From Acidovorax sp. A1169 (lineage in GTDB: Bacteria > Pseudomonadota > Gammaproteobacteria > Burkholderiales > Burkholderiaceae_C), in the NCBI RefSeq assembly GCF_030704685.1, contig NZ_JAUZDX010000016.1:112920-176919 (forward strand): DNA of 64,000 nt. The letters are read 5' to 3'. Each line of letters opens with the position of its first letter. Position 1 is the stretch's first letter. The notes below the pieces were generated by a model. It was given only the letters and a program-made list of their open reading frames with translations, was not told the origin of the DNA and searched no databases. Of this stretch, positions 54,916-64,000 are shown in pieces. A program made the position numbers and the translations under genes.

Positions 54916-56259
54916 ATGAAGCCAGTTATCGCCCTCGTGGGGCGGCCGAATGTCGGTAAATCCACGCTGTTCAACCGCCTGACGAAGACCCGCGACGCGA
55001 TCGTGGCGGACTTCGCCGGGCTCACGCGTGACCGCCACTACGGCAATGGCAAGCAGGGCAAGCACGAGTACATCGTCATCGATACGGGGGGCTTCGAGCC
55101 CGATGCCTCCACCGGCATCTACCGCGAGATGGCCAAGCAGACGCAGCAGGCCGTGGCCGAGGCCGACGTGGTCGTCTTCGTCGTGGATGCGCGCGCCGGT
55201 GTCTCGGCGCAGGACCATGACATCGCCAACTACCTGCGCCGGCTGTCCAAGCCCTGCGTGCTGGTGGCCAACAAGGCCGAAGGCATGGTCGAGGGTGTGC
55301 AACTGGCCGAGTTCTATGAACTGGGGCTGGGCGAGGTGTTTCCGGTGTCGGCTGCGCATGGCCAGGGCATTCGGAGCCTGGTGGAGATTGCGCTGGAGCC
55401 GCTGAACCTGCCCGACCCTGACGAGGCCGATGCCTCCGACGACAAGAGCGTCATCAAGCTTGCCGTGGCGGGCCGCCCCAATGTGGGCAAGTCCACCCTG
55501 ATCAACACCTGGCTGGGCGAAGAGCGCCTGGTCGCGTTCGACATGCCGGGCACCACGCGCGATGCGATCACCGTGCCTTTCGAGCGCAACGGCCAGCGCT
55601 TCGAGCTGGTGGACACGGCAGGCCTGCGCCGCAAGGGCAAGGTCTTCGAGGCGATCGAGAAGTTCTCGGTGGTCAAGACGCTGCAGGCCATCGAGTCGGC
55701 CAACGTGGTGCTGCTGCTGCTCGATGCCACGCAGGGCGTGACCGACCAGGACGCGCACATCGCCGGCTACATTCTGGAGAGCGGCCGCGCCGTGGTGCTG
55801 GCCGTGAACAAGTGGGATGCCGTGGACGAATACCAGCGCACGCTGCTGGAGCGCTCCATCGAAACCCGCCTGTCGTTCCTGAAGTTCGCCTCGATGCACT
55901 TCATCTCGGCCAAGAAGCGCCAGGGCCTGGGCCCGCTGTGGACCTCCATCGTGCAGGCGCACAAGGCGGCCACCTGCAAGATGTCCACCCCCGTGCTCAC
56001 CCGGCTGCTGCTGGAGGCGGTGCAGTTCCAGGCGCCCAAGCGCGCGGGCATGTTCCGCCCCAAGCTGCGCTACGCGCACCAGGGCGGTATGAACCCGCCG
56101 GTGATCGTGATCCACGGCAACTCGCTGGAGCATGTGACCGAGGCCTACAAGCGCTTCCTGGAAGGGCGCTTCCGCAAGGAATTCGACCTGGTGGGCACGC
56201 CGCTGCGCATCGAGGTCAAGACCTCGCACAACCCCTACGCGGACAAGGACGAGGGCTGA
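54916..56259 (+). CDS. der: Ribosome biogenesis GTPase Der (EngA)
   Basis: A 447-residue double GTPase essential for 50S maturation. Both G domains show the Walker A motif [10 protein letters not shown] (near residues 8 and 188), DTAG/DTGG switch II motifs and NKxD motifs, followed by a KH-like C-terminal domain ([36 protein letters not shown]). Its gene follows bamB, as in Escherichia. Confidence 0.98.
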   Translation: MKPVIALVGRPNVGKSTLFNRLTKTRDAIVADFAGLTRDRHYGNGKQGKHEYIVIDTGGFEPDASTGIYREMAKQTQQAVAEADVVVFVVDARAGVSAQDHDIANYLRRLSKPCVLVANKAEGMVEGVQLAEFYELGLGEVFPVSAAHGQGIRSLVEIALEPLNLPDPDEADASDDKSVIKLAVAGRPNVGKSTLINTWLGEERLVAFDMPGTTRDAITVPFERNGQRFELVDTAGLRRKGKVFEAIEKFSVVKTLQAIESANVVLLLLDATQGVTDQDAHIAGYILESGRAVVLAVNKWDAVDEYQRTLLERSIETRLSFLKFASMHFISAKKRQGLGPLWTSIVQAHKAATCKMSTPVLTRLLLEAVQFQAPKRAGMFRPKLRYAHQGGMNPPVIVIHGNSLEHVTEAYKRFLEGRFRKEFDLVGTPLRIEVKTSHNPYADKDEG

Positions 56260-56303
56260 CCCCGGGGAGAGGGCGCCGCACGGCTCCTTCGTGGTCACGG
56301 CAT

Positions 56304-56320
56304 ATGCTGCATTGCAGCAT
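56304..56320. other. Small palindrome between der and hfq
   Basis: ATGCTGC / GCAGCAT with a 3-base loop, 45 bases after der, in the 277-base gap. It is followed by ordinary sequence, with neither a T run nor an ORF; no promoter for hfq could be identified with confidence. Confidence 0.35.
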
Positions 56321-56536
56321 GGTTATTGCAGCGCCCTGGTTTGGTGAATGGCGCGCAGAGGTAACTATCTGTTTCTGTCGCCGCATATTCTCCCCCGGTA
56401 TTCCCCTTGTGAGAACGCCGGTCCGGCGTGAAGAAAGGCCGGGTTGGCGAAAGGCCATGTCACCAGGCGGCAAAAGTCCCACTTTGCTGTGGTAAGGTGG
56501 TGGTTTACAACAACATCTTTGAACACGGAGAATATC

Positions 56537-56791
56537 GTGAGCAATAAAGGCCAACTTTTGCAAGATCCTTTCCTGAACGCACTGCGTAGGGAGCATGTAC
56601 CTGTTTCCATTTACCTGGTGAACGGTATCAAGCTGCAAGGGCAAATCGAATCGTTCGACCAGTATGTGGTGTTGCTGCGCAATACCGTCACACAGATGGT
56701 CTACAAGCATGCGATCTCCACCATCGTGCCCGGCCGTGCGGTCAATTTCTCGACGGCCGAAACCCCTGATGCAGACGGCGCCGGCACCTGA
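56537..56791 (+). CDS. hfq: RNA chaperone Hfq
   Basis: An 84-residue Sm-like protein that pairs small RNAs with mRNAs. Conserved [34 protein letters not shown] and [10 protein letters not shown] cover Sm1 and Sm2. The start is GTG at 56537 (ACGGAGAATATC upstream), the first fitting position; the C-terminal tail is short (~15 residues). It is followed by hflX, as in most proteobacteria. Confidence 0.98.
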   Translation: MSNKGQLLQDPFLNALRREHVPVSIYLVNGIKLQGQIESFDQYVVLLRNTVTQMVYKHAISTIVPGRAVNFSTAETPDADGAGT

Positions 56792-56840
56792 GTTGCGGCA
56801 TCCAGTTCAGCATTCAATTCTGGGTCAGATGGTCATGGGC

Positions 56841-56845
56841 GGAGG
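56841..56845 (+). promoter_or_regulatory. Ribosome binding site that fixes the hflX start
   Basis: GGAGG lies 9 bases before TTG at 56855. No ATG or GTG start in this frame suits the conserved N-terminus, so TTG is taken as the start. Confidence 0.7.
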
Positions 56846-56854
56846 CCATCCGCT

Positions 56855-58030
56855 TTGAGCGCCCCCGCATCTTCTGACGCGGGTGGTGCCTCGGTGTTGC
56901 TGGTGGGGGTGGATTTCGGTCTTCCCCATTTCGATGGCGAGCTCGAAGAGCTGGGTTTGCTTGCGCAAACTGCGGGGCTCAACCCCGTGGCGCGCCTGAC
57001 CTGCAAGCGCAAGGCACCCGATGCCGCCCTGTTCGTGGGCAGCGGCAAGGCCGATGAAATCCGCACCCTGGCCCAGATGCACGGTGCGGTGGAGGTGCTG
57101 TTCGACCAGTCGCTCAGCCCTGCGCAGCAGCGCAACCTGGAGCGCAACCTGGAGCTGCCGGTCGCTGACCGCACCTTCCTCATCCTCGAAATCTTCGCCC
57201 AGCGTGCCCGCAGCCATGAGGGCAAGCTGCAGGTGGAACTGGCCCGGCTGCAGTACCTGAGCACGCGCCTTGTGCGCCGCTGGTCGCACCTGGAGCGCCA
57301 GACCGGTGGCATCGGTGCGCGCGGCGGTCCGGGTGAAAAGCAGATCGAGCTCGATCGCCGCATGATCGGCGAGGCCATCAAGCGCACGCGCGAGCGGCTC
57401 GTCAAGGTCAAGCGCCAGCGCTCGACCCAGCGCCGCCAGCGCGACCGGCGCGACACCTTTACCATCTCGCTGGTGGGCTATACCAACGCCGGCAAGTCCA
57501 CGCTGTTCAATGCGCTGGTCAAGGCCCGTGCCTATGCGGCCGACCAGCTGTTTGCCACGCTCGACACCACCACGCGCCAGCTCTACCTGGGCGATGCGGG
57601 GCGTTCGGTGTCGCTGTCCGATACCGTGGGCTTCATCCGCGACCTGCCGCACGGCCTGGTCGATGCCTTTCAGGCCACGCTGCAAGAGGCGGTGGATGCC
57701 GATCTGCTGCTGCATGTGGTGGATGCCTCCAACCCGAATTTTCCCGAGCAGATGGACCAGGTGCAGCGTGTGCTGCACGAGATCGGCGCGGCCGACATTC
57801 CGCAGCTGCTGGTGTTCAACAAGCTCGATGCGCTCGACGCCGAACAGCAGCCCGCGCTGCTGGAAGACCAGTACGAAGTGGAGGGGCAAATGGTGCCCCG
57901 CCTGTTCGTGAGCGCGCGCTCCGGCCAGGGTCTGGACTCCCTTCGCCGTGTGCTTTCCGCACGGGTGCTGGCGGCGCAGGAGCACATGACCCCAGCTGAT
58001 GCTGCCCCATTGCCGGCCCAAGGGGAGTGA
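56855..58030 (+). CDS. hflX: GTPase HflX
   Basis: A 391-residue ribosome-associated GTPase that can split or rescue stalled 70S ribosomes under heat stress. The N-terminal domain has VGSGKADEIRTLAQM and FDQSLSPAQQRNLERNLE. The linker GGPGEKQIELDRR and the G domain, starting with GYTNAGKSTLFNAL and containing DTVGFIRDLPHGLVDAF and NKLD, are diagnostic. The start is TTG supported by GGAGG. Its stop overlaps an in-frame GTG of hflK, but the more likely hflK start is 57 bases later. Confidence 0.97.
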   Translation: MSAPASSDAGGASVLLVGVDFGLPHFDGELEELGLLAQTAGLNPVARLTCKRKAPDAALFVGSGKADEIRTLAQMHGAVEVLFDQSLSPAQQRNLERNLELPVADRTFLILEIFAQRARSHEGKLQVELARLQYLSTRLVRRWSHLERQTGGIGARGGPGEKQIELDRRMIGEAIKRTRERLVKVKRQRSTQRRQRDRRDTFTISLVGYTNAGKSTLFNALVKARAYAADQLFATLDTTTRQLYLGDAGRSVSLSDTVGFIRDLPHGLVDAFQATLQEAVDADLLLHVVDASNPNFPEQMDQVQRVLHEIGAADIPQLLVFNKLDALDAEQQPALLEDQYEVEGQMVPRLFVSARSGQGLDSLRRVLSARVLAAQEHMTPADAAPLPAQGE

Positions 58031-58083
58031 TTGGGCACAATGCCGTTTTGATCGATGCCACCAGAGAACCAGAGACTTTGCGC

Positions 58084-59463
58084 ATGAATTTCCAAAATCG
58101 CACCCTACGCTGGGCTTCGCTGCCAGAACGTATCCGGGGCATGTTCAATCTGAACGATCCCCGCTGGGGCCGTGGCGAAGACAAGCCGGACGACGGCGCA
58201 CGCCCGGACGAGCGCCCGCCGGCGCCGCCCCCTGCAGGCAACCGCGGGCGCGAGAACAACAAGGGCCAGGGCAATGGCCAGCCGCCGGATCTGGATGAAC
58301 TGTGGCGTGACCTCAACCGCAAGCTCGGCGGCCTGTTTGGCGGCAAGGGCGGCGGCGGTGGCCGGGGCACGGGGGGCTCTGGCAACGGCGGCTTCCAGCC
58401 GCCCGACATGAAGAGCGCGGGCGTGGGCGTGGGCCTGATCGCCGGTATCGTCTTCGTGATCTGGATGGGCACGGGCTTCTTCATCGTGCAGGAAGGCCAG
58501 CAGGCCGTCATCACTCAGTTCGGCAAGTACAAGAGCTCGGTGGGTGCGGGCTTCAACTGGCGCCTGCCGTACCCGATCGAGCGCCATGAACTGGTGTTCG
58601 TGACGCAGATCCGCTCGGCCGACGTGGGGCGCGACAACATCATCAAGAGCACGGGCCTGCGCGAGTCGGCCATGCTGACCGAAGACGAGAACATCGTCGA
58701 GATCAAGTTCGCCGTGCAGTACCGCCTGAGCGATGCGCGCGCCTGGCTGTTCGAGAGCAAGAACCCCTCGGACGCCGTGATCCAGGCCGCAGAAACGGCC
58801 GTGCGTGAAGTGGTGGGCAAGATGCGCATGGACACGGCCCTGGCCGAAGAGCGCGATCAGATCGCGCCGCGCGTGCGCACGCTGATGCAGACCATCCTGG
58901 ACCGCTACAAGGTGGGTGTCGAAGTGGTGGGCATCAACCTGCAGCAGGGCGGCGTGCGCCCGCCCGAGCAGGTGCAGGCCTCCTTCGACGATGTGCTCAA
59001 GGCCGGCCAGGAGCGCGAACGCGCCAAGAACGATGCCCAGGCCTATGCCAACGACGTGATCCCGCGTGCCGTGGGTTCGGCATCGCGGCTCAATGAAGAG
59101 GCTGCTGCCTACAAGGCCCGCATCGTGGCCCAGGCACAGGGCGATGCGCAGCGCTTCTCGTCGGTGCTGGCCGAGTACCAGAAGGCGCCCCAGGTCACGC
59201 GCGACCGCATGTACATCGAGAGCATGCAGCAGATCTACGGCAACGTGACCAAGGTGCTGGTGGACTCCCGCCAGGGCTCCAACCTGCTGTACCTGCCGCT
59301 GGACAAGATCATGCAGAGCGTGGCCACCGGCACGCCAGGCGCCCTGGATGCGCCGCCCGCCAGTGCTGCGGCTACGGTGGTCCCGGCTGCGCCTGCAGCC
59401 CCTTTTTCGAATGACCCCCGGGCGCGTGACAGCAGTCGCACACGCGAACGTGAATCCCGCTAG
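58084..59463 (+). CDS. hflK: FtsH protease modulator HflK
   Basis: A 459-residue membrane protein of the HflK-HflC complex that surrounds and restrains FtsH. A Pro/Gly-rich, disordered N-terminal region (about 30-110) precedes one transmembrane helix (VGLIAGIVFVIWMGTGFFIV, about 118-140). A SPFH/prohibitin domain follows (EGQQAVITQFGKYKSSVGAGFNWRLPYPIE), then a coiled coil and an Ala/Pro tail. Starts at 58027 (GTG) or 58141 are alternatives; the chosen ATG opens a conserved NFQNRTLRWASLPERI. Confidence 0.94.
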   Translation: MNFQNRTLRWASLPERIRGMFNLNDPRWGRGEDKPDDGARPDERPPAPPPAGNRGRENNKGQGNGQPPDLDELWRDLNRKLGGLFGGKGGGGGRGTGGSGNGGFQPPDMKSAGVGVGLIAGIVFVIWMGTGFFIVQEGQQAVITQFGKYKSSVGAGFNWRLPYPIERHELVFVTQIRSADVGRDNIIKSTGLRESAMLTEDENIVEIKFAVQYRLSDARAWLFESKNPSDAVIQAAETAVREVVGKMRMDTALAEERDQIAPRVRTLMQTILDRYKVGVEVVGINLQQGGVRPPEQVQASFDDVLKAGQERERAKNDAQAYANDVIPRAVGSASRLNEEAAAYKARIVAQAQGDAQRFSSVLAEYQKAPQVTRDRMYIESMQQIYGNVTKVLVDSRQGSNLLYLPLDKIMQSVATGTPGALDAPPASAAATVVPAAPAAPFSNDPRARDSSRTRERESR

Positions 59464-59472
59464 GAGCAGCTC

Positions 59473-60384
59473 GTGAACAGAGTCGGATTTATCGCATCCA
59501 CCCTCCTGGTGGTGCTTGCACTCATGAGCTCCATGCTCTTCGTGGTGGACCAGCGCCAGTTCGGCGTGCTCTACGCGCTCGGGCAGATCAAGGAAGTGAT
59601 CACCGAGCCAGGCCTGAACTTCAAGCTGCCGCCGCCGTTCCAGAACGTGACCTACATCGACAAGCGCCTGCTGACGCTGGACAGTCCCGATACGGAACCC
59701 ATGCTCACGGCAGAAAAGCAGCGCGTGGTGATCGACTGGTACGTGCGCTGGCGCATCTCGGAGCCCACGGAGTACATCCGCAACGTGGGCCTCGACGAAA
59801 GCGCCGGTGCCATGCAGCTCAACCGTGTGGTGCGCAATGCCTTCCAGGAAGAGATCAACAAGCGCACCGTAAAGGATCTGCTGTCGCTCAAGCGCGAAGC
59901 GCTGATGGCCGACGTGAAGCGCGAAGTGCTGGAAACCGTGCGCGGCGCCAAGCCCTGGGGCGTGGACGTGGTGGACGTGCGCATCACGCGCGTTGACTAT
60001 GTGGAAGCCATCACCGAGTCGGTCTACCGCCGCATGGAGGCCGAGCGCAAGCGCGTGGCCAACGAGCTGCGTTCCACCGGTGCGGCCGAAGGCGAAAAAA
60101 TCCGCGCCGATGCGGACCGCCAGCGCGAGATCGCCATTGCCAACGCCTACCGCGATGCCCAGAAGATCAAGGGCGAGGGCGATGCAGAGGCCGCACGCAT
60201 CTACGCCGAGGCCTTTGGCCGCGACCCGCAGTTTGCGCAGTTCTACCGCAGCCTGGAAGCCTACAAATCGAGCTTTAACAAGAAGAGCGACGTGATGGTG
60301 GTTGATCCCTCGTCGTCGGAGTTTTTCAAGGCCTTCCGCGGCGGCACGGCTTCTGCAGCGCAGCCTGCAGCCCCGCGCAAGTAA
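59473..60384 (+). CDS. hflC: FtsH protease modulator HflC
   Basis: A 303-residue partner of HflK with an N-terminal transmembrane helix (about 5-25) and an SPFH domain (VVDQRQFGVLYALGQIKEVITEPGLNFKLPPPFQNVTYIDKRLLTLD). A long coiled coil follows, ending with RKRVANELRSTGAAEGEKIRADADRQREIAIANAYRDAQ. Start GTG at 59473 is 7 bases from AGGAG, 9 bases after hflK. A strong terminator follows. Confidence 0.97.
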   Translation: MNRVGFIASTLLVVLALMSSMLFVVDQRQFGVLYALGQIKEVITEPGLNFKLPPPFQNVTYIDKRLLTLDSPDTEPMLTAEKQRVVIDWYVRWRISEPTEYIRNVGLDESAGAMQLNRVVRNAFQEEINKRTVKDLLSLKREALMADVKREVLETVRGAKPWGVDVVDVRITRVDYVEAITESVYRRMEAERKRVANELRSTGAAEGEKIRADADRQREIAIANAYRDAQKIKGEGDAEAARIYAEAFGRDPQFAQFYRSLEAYKSSFNKKSDVMVVDPSSSEFFKAFRGGTASAAQPAAPRK

Positions 60385-60406
60385 AAAAGCGGCGCCAGGC
60401 GCACAG

Positions 60407-60442
60407 CGGCAGCCTCTGCATTGCAGGGCTGCCGTTTTTTTT
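60407..60442 (+). terminator. Intrinsic terminator after hflC
   Basis: CGGCAGCC and GGCTGCCG form the base of a long stem with inner CTGC / GCAG pairs, followed by TTTTTTTT (8 Ts). It ends the hfq-hflXKC transcript 23 bases after the stop. Confidence 0.93.
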
Positions 60443-60517
60443 GGCCGCTCTCCCTCCTGCGGGACCGGGCGGCGCCATGTGTTTCGCGCTCTTGATGGCC
60501 TTGTTGGCCGGTCTCCG

Positions 60518-60547
60518 TTGAGGGGCCTTGGCCGGTGCCGGTAGAAT
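60518..60547 (+). promoter_or_regulatory. Promoter for hisZ-purA
   Basis: TTGAGG (60518-60523) and TAGAAT (60542-60547) are separated by 18 bases, each matching four or five of six sigma-70 consensus positions. Transcription would begin about 20 bases before hisZ, after the hflC terminator. Confidence 0.6.
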
Positions 60548-60575
60548 CACGGTTTTAACAGCCTCCCCTTTTCTC

Positions 60576-61724
60576 ATGTCTGCTTGGGTCCTGCCGGATC
60601 ACATTGCCGATGTCTTGCCGTCCGAAGCGCGGCACATCGAAGAATTGCGTCGCGGGCTGCTCGACACGGCGCGCTGCTATGGCTATGAGCTGGTCATGCC
60701 GCCGCTGCTGGAACACCTGGAATCCCTGCTGACCGGTACCGGCGAGGCGCTGGACCTCCAGACCTTCAAGCTGGTGGACCAGTTGTCTGGGCGCTCCATG
60801 GGCCTGCGTGCGGACACCACGCCGCAGGTTGCGCGCATTGATGCCCACCTGCTCAACCGCAAGGGCGTGACGCGGCTGTGCTACTGCGGCCCCGTGCTGC
60901 ACACCCGCCCCGACCGCCCCCATGCCACCCGCGAGCCGCTGCAGTTCGGCGCCGAGATCTACGGCCATGCCGGGCTGGAGGCCGACCTCGAAGCCCTGCA
61001 GCTGGCGCGTGAATGCCTGCGCGTGGCCGAGGTGCGCGACACCACCATCGACCTGGCCGACGTGCGCATCGTGCGCAGCCTGCTGGCCGGTGTGGCGGTG
61101 GATGCACCGCTGCTCAGCCGCATCCATGCCGCCCTGGCAGCCAAGGATGCGAGCGAGCTGGCATCGCTCACACGCGATTTCCCTGCGGCATCGCGCCAGG
61201 GGCTGCTGGCGCTGTTGCAGCTGTATGGCGATGAGTCGGTGCTGGCCGAGGCCGACAAGGCCTTGAAGCACGTCGCCGGCGTGGCTGAAGTGCTGTCGCA
61301 CCTGCGCTGGCTGGCCTCGCGGCTGGACGGCGCCGTGGTCACCTTCGATCTGGCCGACCTGCGTGGCTATGCCTACTACAGCGGCACCCGCTTTGCCATC
61401 TATGGCAAGGGCGCCAGCGATGCACTGGTGCGTGGCGGCCGCTACGACGAAGTGGGTGCCGTGTTCGGCCGCAACCGGCCTGCGGCCGGCTTCAGCCTGG
61501 ACATCAAGCAACTGGTGAGCGTGGTGTCCCCGCGCGCCCTGAAGGCTGCCATCCGCGCGCCCTGGGGCGAGGCGAGCGACGTGAACGCCGCCATTGCCGA
61601 GCTGCGCCGCCAAGGCGAGACGGTGGTATGTGTTCTGCCTGGGCATGGGAGCGAAGTCGATGAGTTCCACTGTGACCGAGAGCTGGTGCAGATTGCGGGC
61701 CAGTGGGTCGTGCAGGCTGTTTGA
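60576..61724 (+). CDS. hisZ: ATP phosphoribosyltransferase regulatory subunit HisZ
   Basis: A 382-residue HisS-like protein that, with the short HisG, forms the first enzyme of histidine biosynthesis; it lacks tRNA-charging ability. Class II-like motifs are visible ([28 protein letters not shown]-equivalent [52 protein letters not shown]). Starts with [24 protein letters not shown], the usual beginning. Lies directly before purA, a pairing known in Burkholderiales. Confidence 0.95.
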   Translation: MSAWVLPDHIADVLPSEARHIEELRRGLLDTARCYGYELVMPPLLEHLESLLTGTGEALDLQTFKLVDQLSGRSMGLRADTTPQVARIDAHLLNRKGVTRLCYCGPVLHTRPDRPHATREPLQFGAEIYGHAGLEADLEALQLARECLRVAEVRDTTIDLADVRIVRSLLAGVAVDAPLLSRIHAALAAKDASELASLTRDFPAASRQGLLALLQLYGDESVLAEADKALKHVAGVAEVLSHLRWLASRLDGAVVTFDLADLRGYAYYSGTRFAIYGKGASDALVRGGRYDEVGAVFGRNRPAAGFSLDIKQLVSVVSPRALKAAIRAPWGEASDVNAAIAELRRQGETVVCVLPGHGSEVDEFHCDRELVQIAGQWVVQAV

Positions 61725-61729
61725 GTTAA

Positions 61730-63130
<1,401 letters not shown>

Positions 63131-63142
63131 TCTCCCTGGCCG

Positions 63143-63196
63143 CTGCCCTGGCCGATGCGAGTGCAGGGCAGTGGTGCCGCACAGCCCATGGGCTGT
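63143..63196 (+). promoter_or_regulatory. Two hairpins in the leader of the phosphoribosyltransferase gene
   Basis: In the 175-base gap after purA, CTGCCCTG / CAGGGCAG (63143-63171, 13-base loop) is followed by ACAGCCC / GGGCTGT (63181-63196, 2-base loop). Neither is followed by a T run. They might stabilise the purA transcript end or act as a regulatory leader for the next gene. Confidence 0.45.
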
Positions 63197-63305
63197 ACTG
63201 CAGAACGCATTTTCGTATTTCCTCTATATCGCGATGAGGGGTTGCTCTGGCGCTGCTGCCGTGTGATCCTCTTGTCTACAAGCCATCACCCCAGGAGCCC
63301 CGCCC

Positions 63306-63830
63306 ATGTTGACCGAAGACGGCAAACACCTGTATGTCAGTTATGACGAGTACCACAGCCTGATCGAGAAGCTGGCGCTCAAGGTGCACCAGTCGAACTG
63401 GGAGTTCGACACCATTCTGTGCCTGGCGCGCGGTGGCCTGCGCCCCGGTGACATCCTGAGCCGCATTTTTGACAAGCCCCTGGCCATCATGTCTACCAGC
63501 TCCTACCGCGCCGAAGCCGGCACGGTGCAGGGCCACCTCGATATCGCCCGGTTCATCACCACCCCCAAGGGCGAGATCGCCGGCAAGGTGCTGTTGGTGG
63601 ACGACCTGGCCGATTCGGGCCACACCCTGCATGCCGTGATCGACATGCTCAAGACCAACTACGCACCTATTACCGAGCTGCGCAGTGCCGTCATCTGGAC
63701 CAAGGCCATGTCCACCTTTACCCCCGACTACTCGGTGGAATTCCTGCCCACCAACCCCTGGATCCACCAGCCCTTCGAGGGCTATGACAGCCTGAGCCCC
63801 GCCAAGCTGCTGGAGAAGTGGCGCGTGTGA
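63306..63830 (+). CDS. Phosphoribosyltransferase (purine, Gpt/HPRT-like)
   Basis: A 174-residue type I phosphoribosyltransferase. The PRPP-binding motif is VLLVDDLADSGHTL (about residues 97-110). ILCLARGGLRPGDILSRIF resembles xanthine-guanine phosphoribosyltransferases, so purine salvage is likely. AGGAG lies ahead of the ATG. It follows purA, consistent with a role in purine metabolism. The exact base specificity cannot be read. Confidence 0.88.
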   Translation: MLTEDGKHLYVSYDEYHSLIEKLALKVHQSNWEFDTILCLARGGLRPGDILSRIFDKPLAIMSTSSYRAEAGTVQGHLDIARFITTPKGEIAGKVLLVDDLADSGHTLHAVIDMLKTNYAPITELRSAVIWTKAMSTFTPDYSVEFLPTNPWIHQPFEGYDSLSPAKLLEKWRV

Positions 63831-63860
63831 TGGGCGTCGGGCCAGAACCTGGCAAGCAAG

Positions 63861-63884
63861 AAGAGGGCGCAAGCCCTCTTTTTT
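63861..63884 (+). terminator. Intrinsic terminator after the phosphoribosyltransferase gene
   Basis: AAGAGGGC / GCCCTCTT with a 4-base GCAA loop, followed by TTTT, 31 bases after the stop. Confidence 0.9.
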
Positions 63885-63948
63885 CTTGGTGGATGCACGG
63901 CGAGCGGCAGGGTGAAATAGACAAAGGCGCAAATTCCCCGGGTTTTCC

Positions 63949-63977
63949 CTGCCACCCCTCAAAAGTAGTGCTATAGT
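63949..63977 (+). promoter_or_regulatory. Promoter at the right edge
   Basis: CTGCCA (63949-63954) and TATAGT (63972-63977) are 17 bases apart, with TG one base upstream of the -10 (TGCTATAGT), forming an extended -10. The following sequence is outside the window; a tRNA or other strongly expressed gene is possible but not shown. Confidence 0.55.
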
Positions 63978-64000
63978 CGAGGGCTTCGCTACCAAGACCT

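Noticed and set aside
63131..63305. 6S RNA gene after purA
   Set aside because: Some beta-proteobacteria may carry 6S RNA near purA, but I could not see its long closing stem or central bubble here.

Overview
The window is chromosomal DNA of a GC-rich beta-proteobacterium, most likely a member of the Comamonadaceae (Acidovorax, Diaphorobacter or Alicycliphilus type). This is inferred from gene order (surE-pcm-nlpD, pilW-rodZ-ispG-hisS-yfgM-bamB-der-hfq-hflXKC-hisZ-purA), from Bug-type solute-binding protein and TPR-type PilW relatives, and from the long N-terminal extension of RpoD. I see no prophage, insertion sequence, CRISPR array, rRNA gene or intact tRNA gene. Many very long antisense reading frames occur, but they are high-GC shadows and are left out.

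Layout. 1-4 kb: a co-directional block with the last codons of a membrane protein, a DUF2271 protein, a DUF4198 protein, an ApbE-type FMN transferase and a membrane-anchored flavodoxin/ferredoxin-reductase. It looks like an extracytoplasmic flavin electron-transfer module, probably linked to metal uptake. 4-9 kb: lipoprotein metallophosphatase, aroC, a CBS protein and an O-acetylhomoserine sulfhydrylase-type enzyme. 9-15.8 kb: HEAT-repeat protein, alpha/beta hydrolase, two coupled membrane proteins (DUF2157 and DUF4401/GDYXXLXY fused), DUF418 and DUF962 proteins. 16-23.5 kb: chemoreceptor, Bug solute-binding protein, rpoD and dnaG; no rpsU lies beside dnaG. 23.6-33.5 kb: accessory metabolism (acyl-CoA synthetase, two LysR regulators each beside a divergent target, a discoidin-domain dihaem lipoprotein, aldo/keto reductase, TauE/SafE permease, cupin).

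33.5-35.6 kb is the least ordinary part. A ~740-bp imperfect palindrome sits between convergent genes, followed by a gamma-glutamyltransferase gene that has lost its 5' third, carries a 5-bp tandem duplication that shifts the frame, and has a 13-base C tract near its 3' end. A miniature relative of the palindrome lies at ~15.8 kb, also between convergent genes. From 35.7 kb on: PhoD, a diguanylate cyclase, a quinone oxidoreductase, then surE-pcm-nlpD-rluD (no rpoS), scpB-rluB, ndk-rlmN-pilW-rodZ-ispG, hisS-yfgM-bamB, der, hfq-hflX-hflK-hflC, hisZ-purA and a phosphoribosyltransferase.

The right half is a housekeeping backbone for translation, rRNA modification, outer-membrane assembly and membrane proteolysis, with many stop/start overlaps. 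The most noteworthy signals are the two related palindromes between convergent 3' ends, a tRNA-like minihelix at 31.07 kb, a possible covalent FMN-attachment motif in the DUF2271 protein, and structured leaders before rpoD and the last gene.
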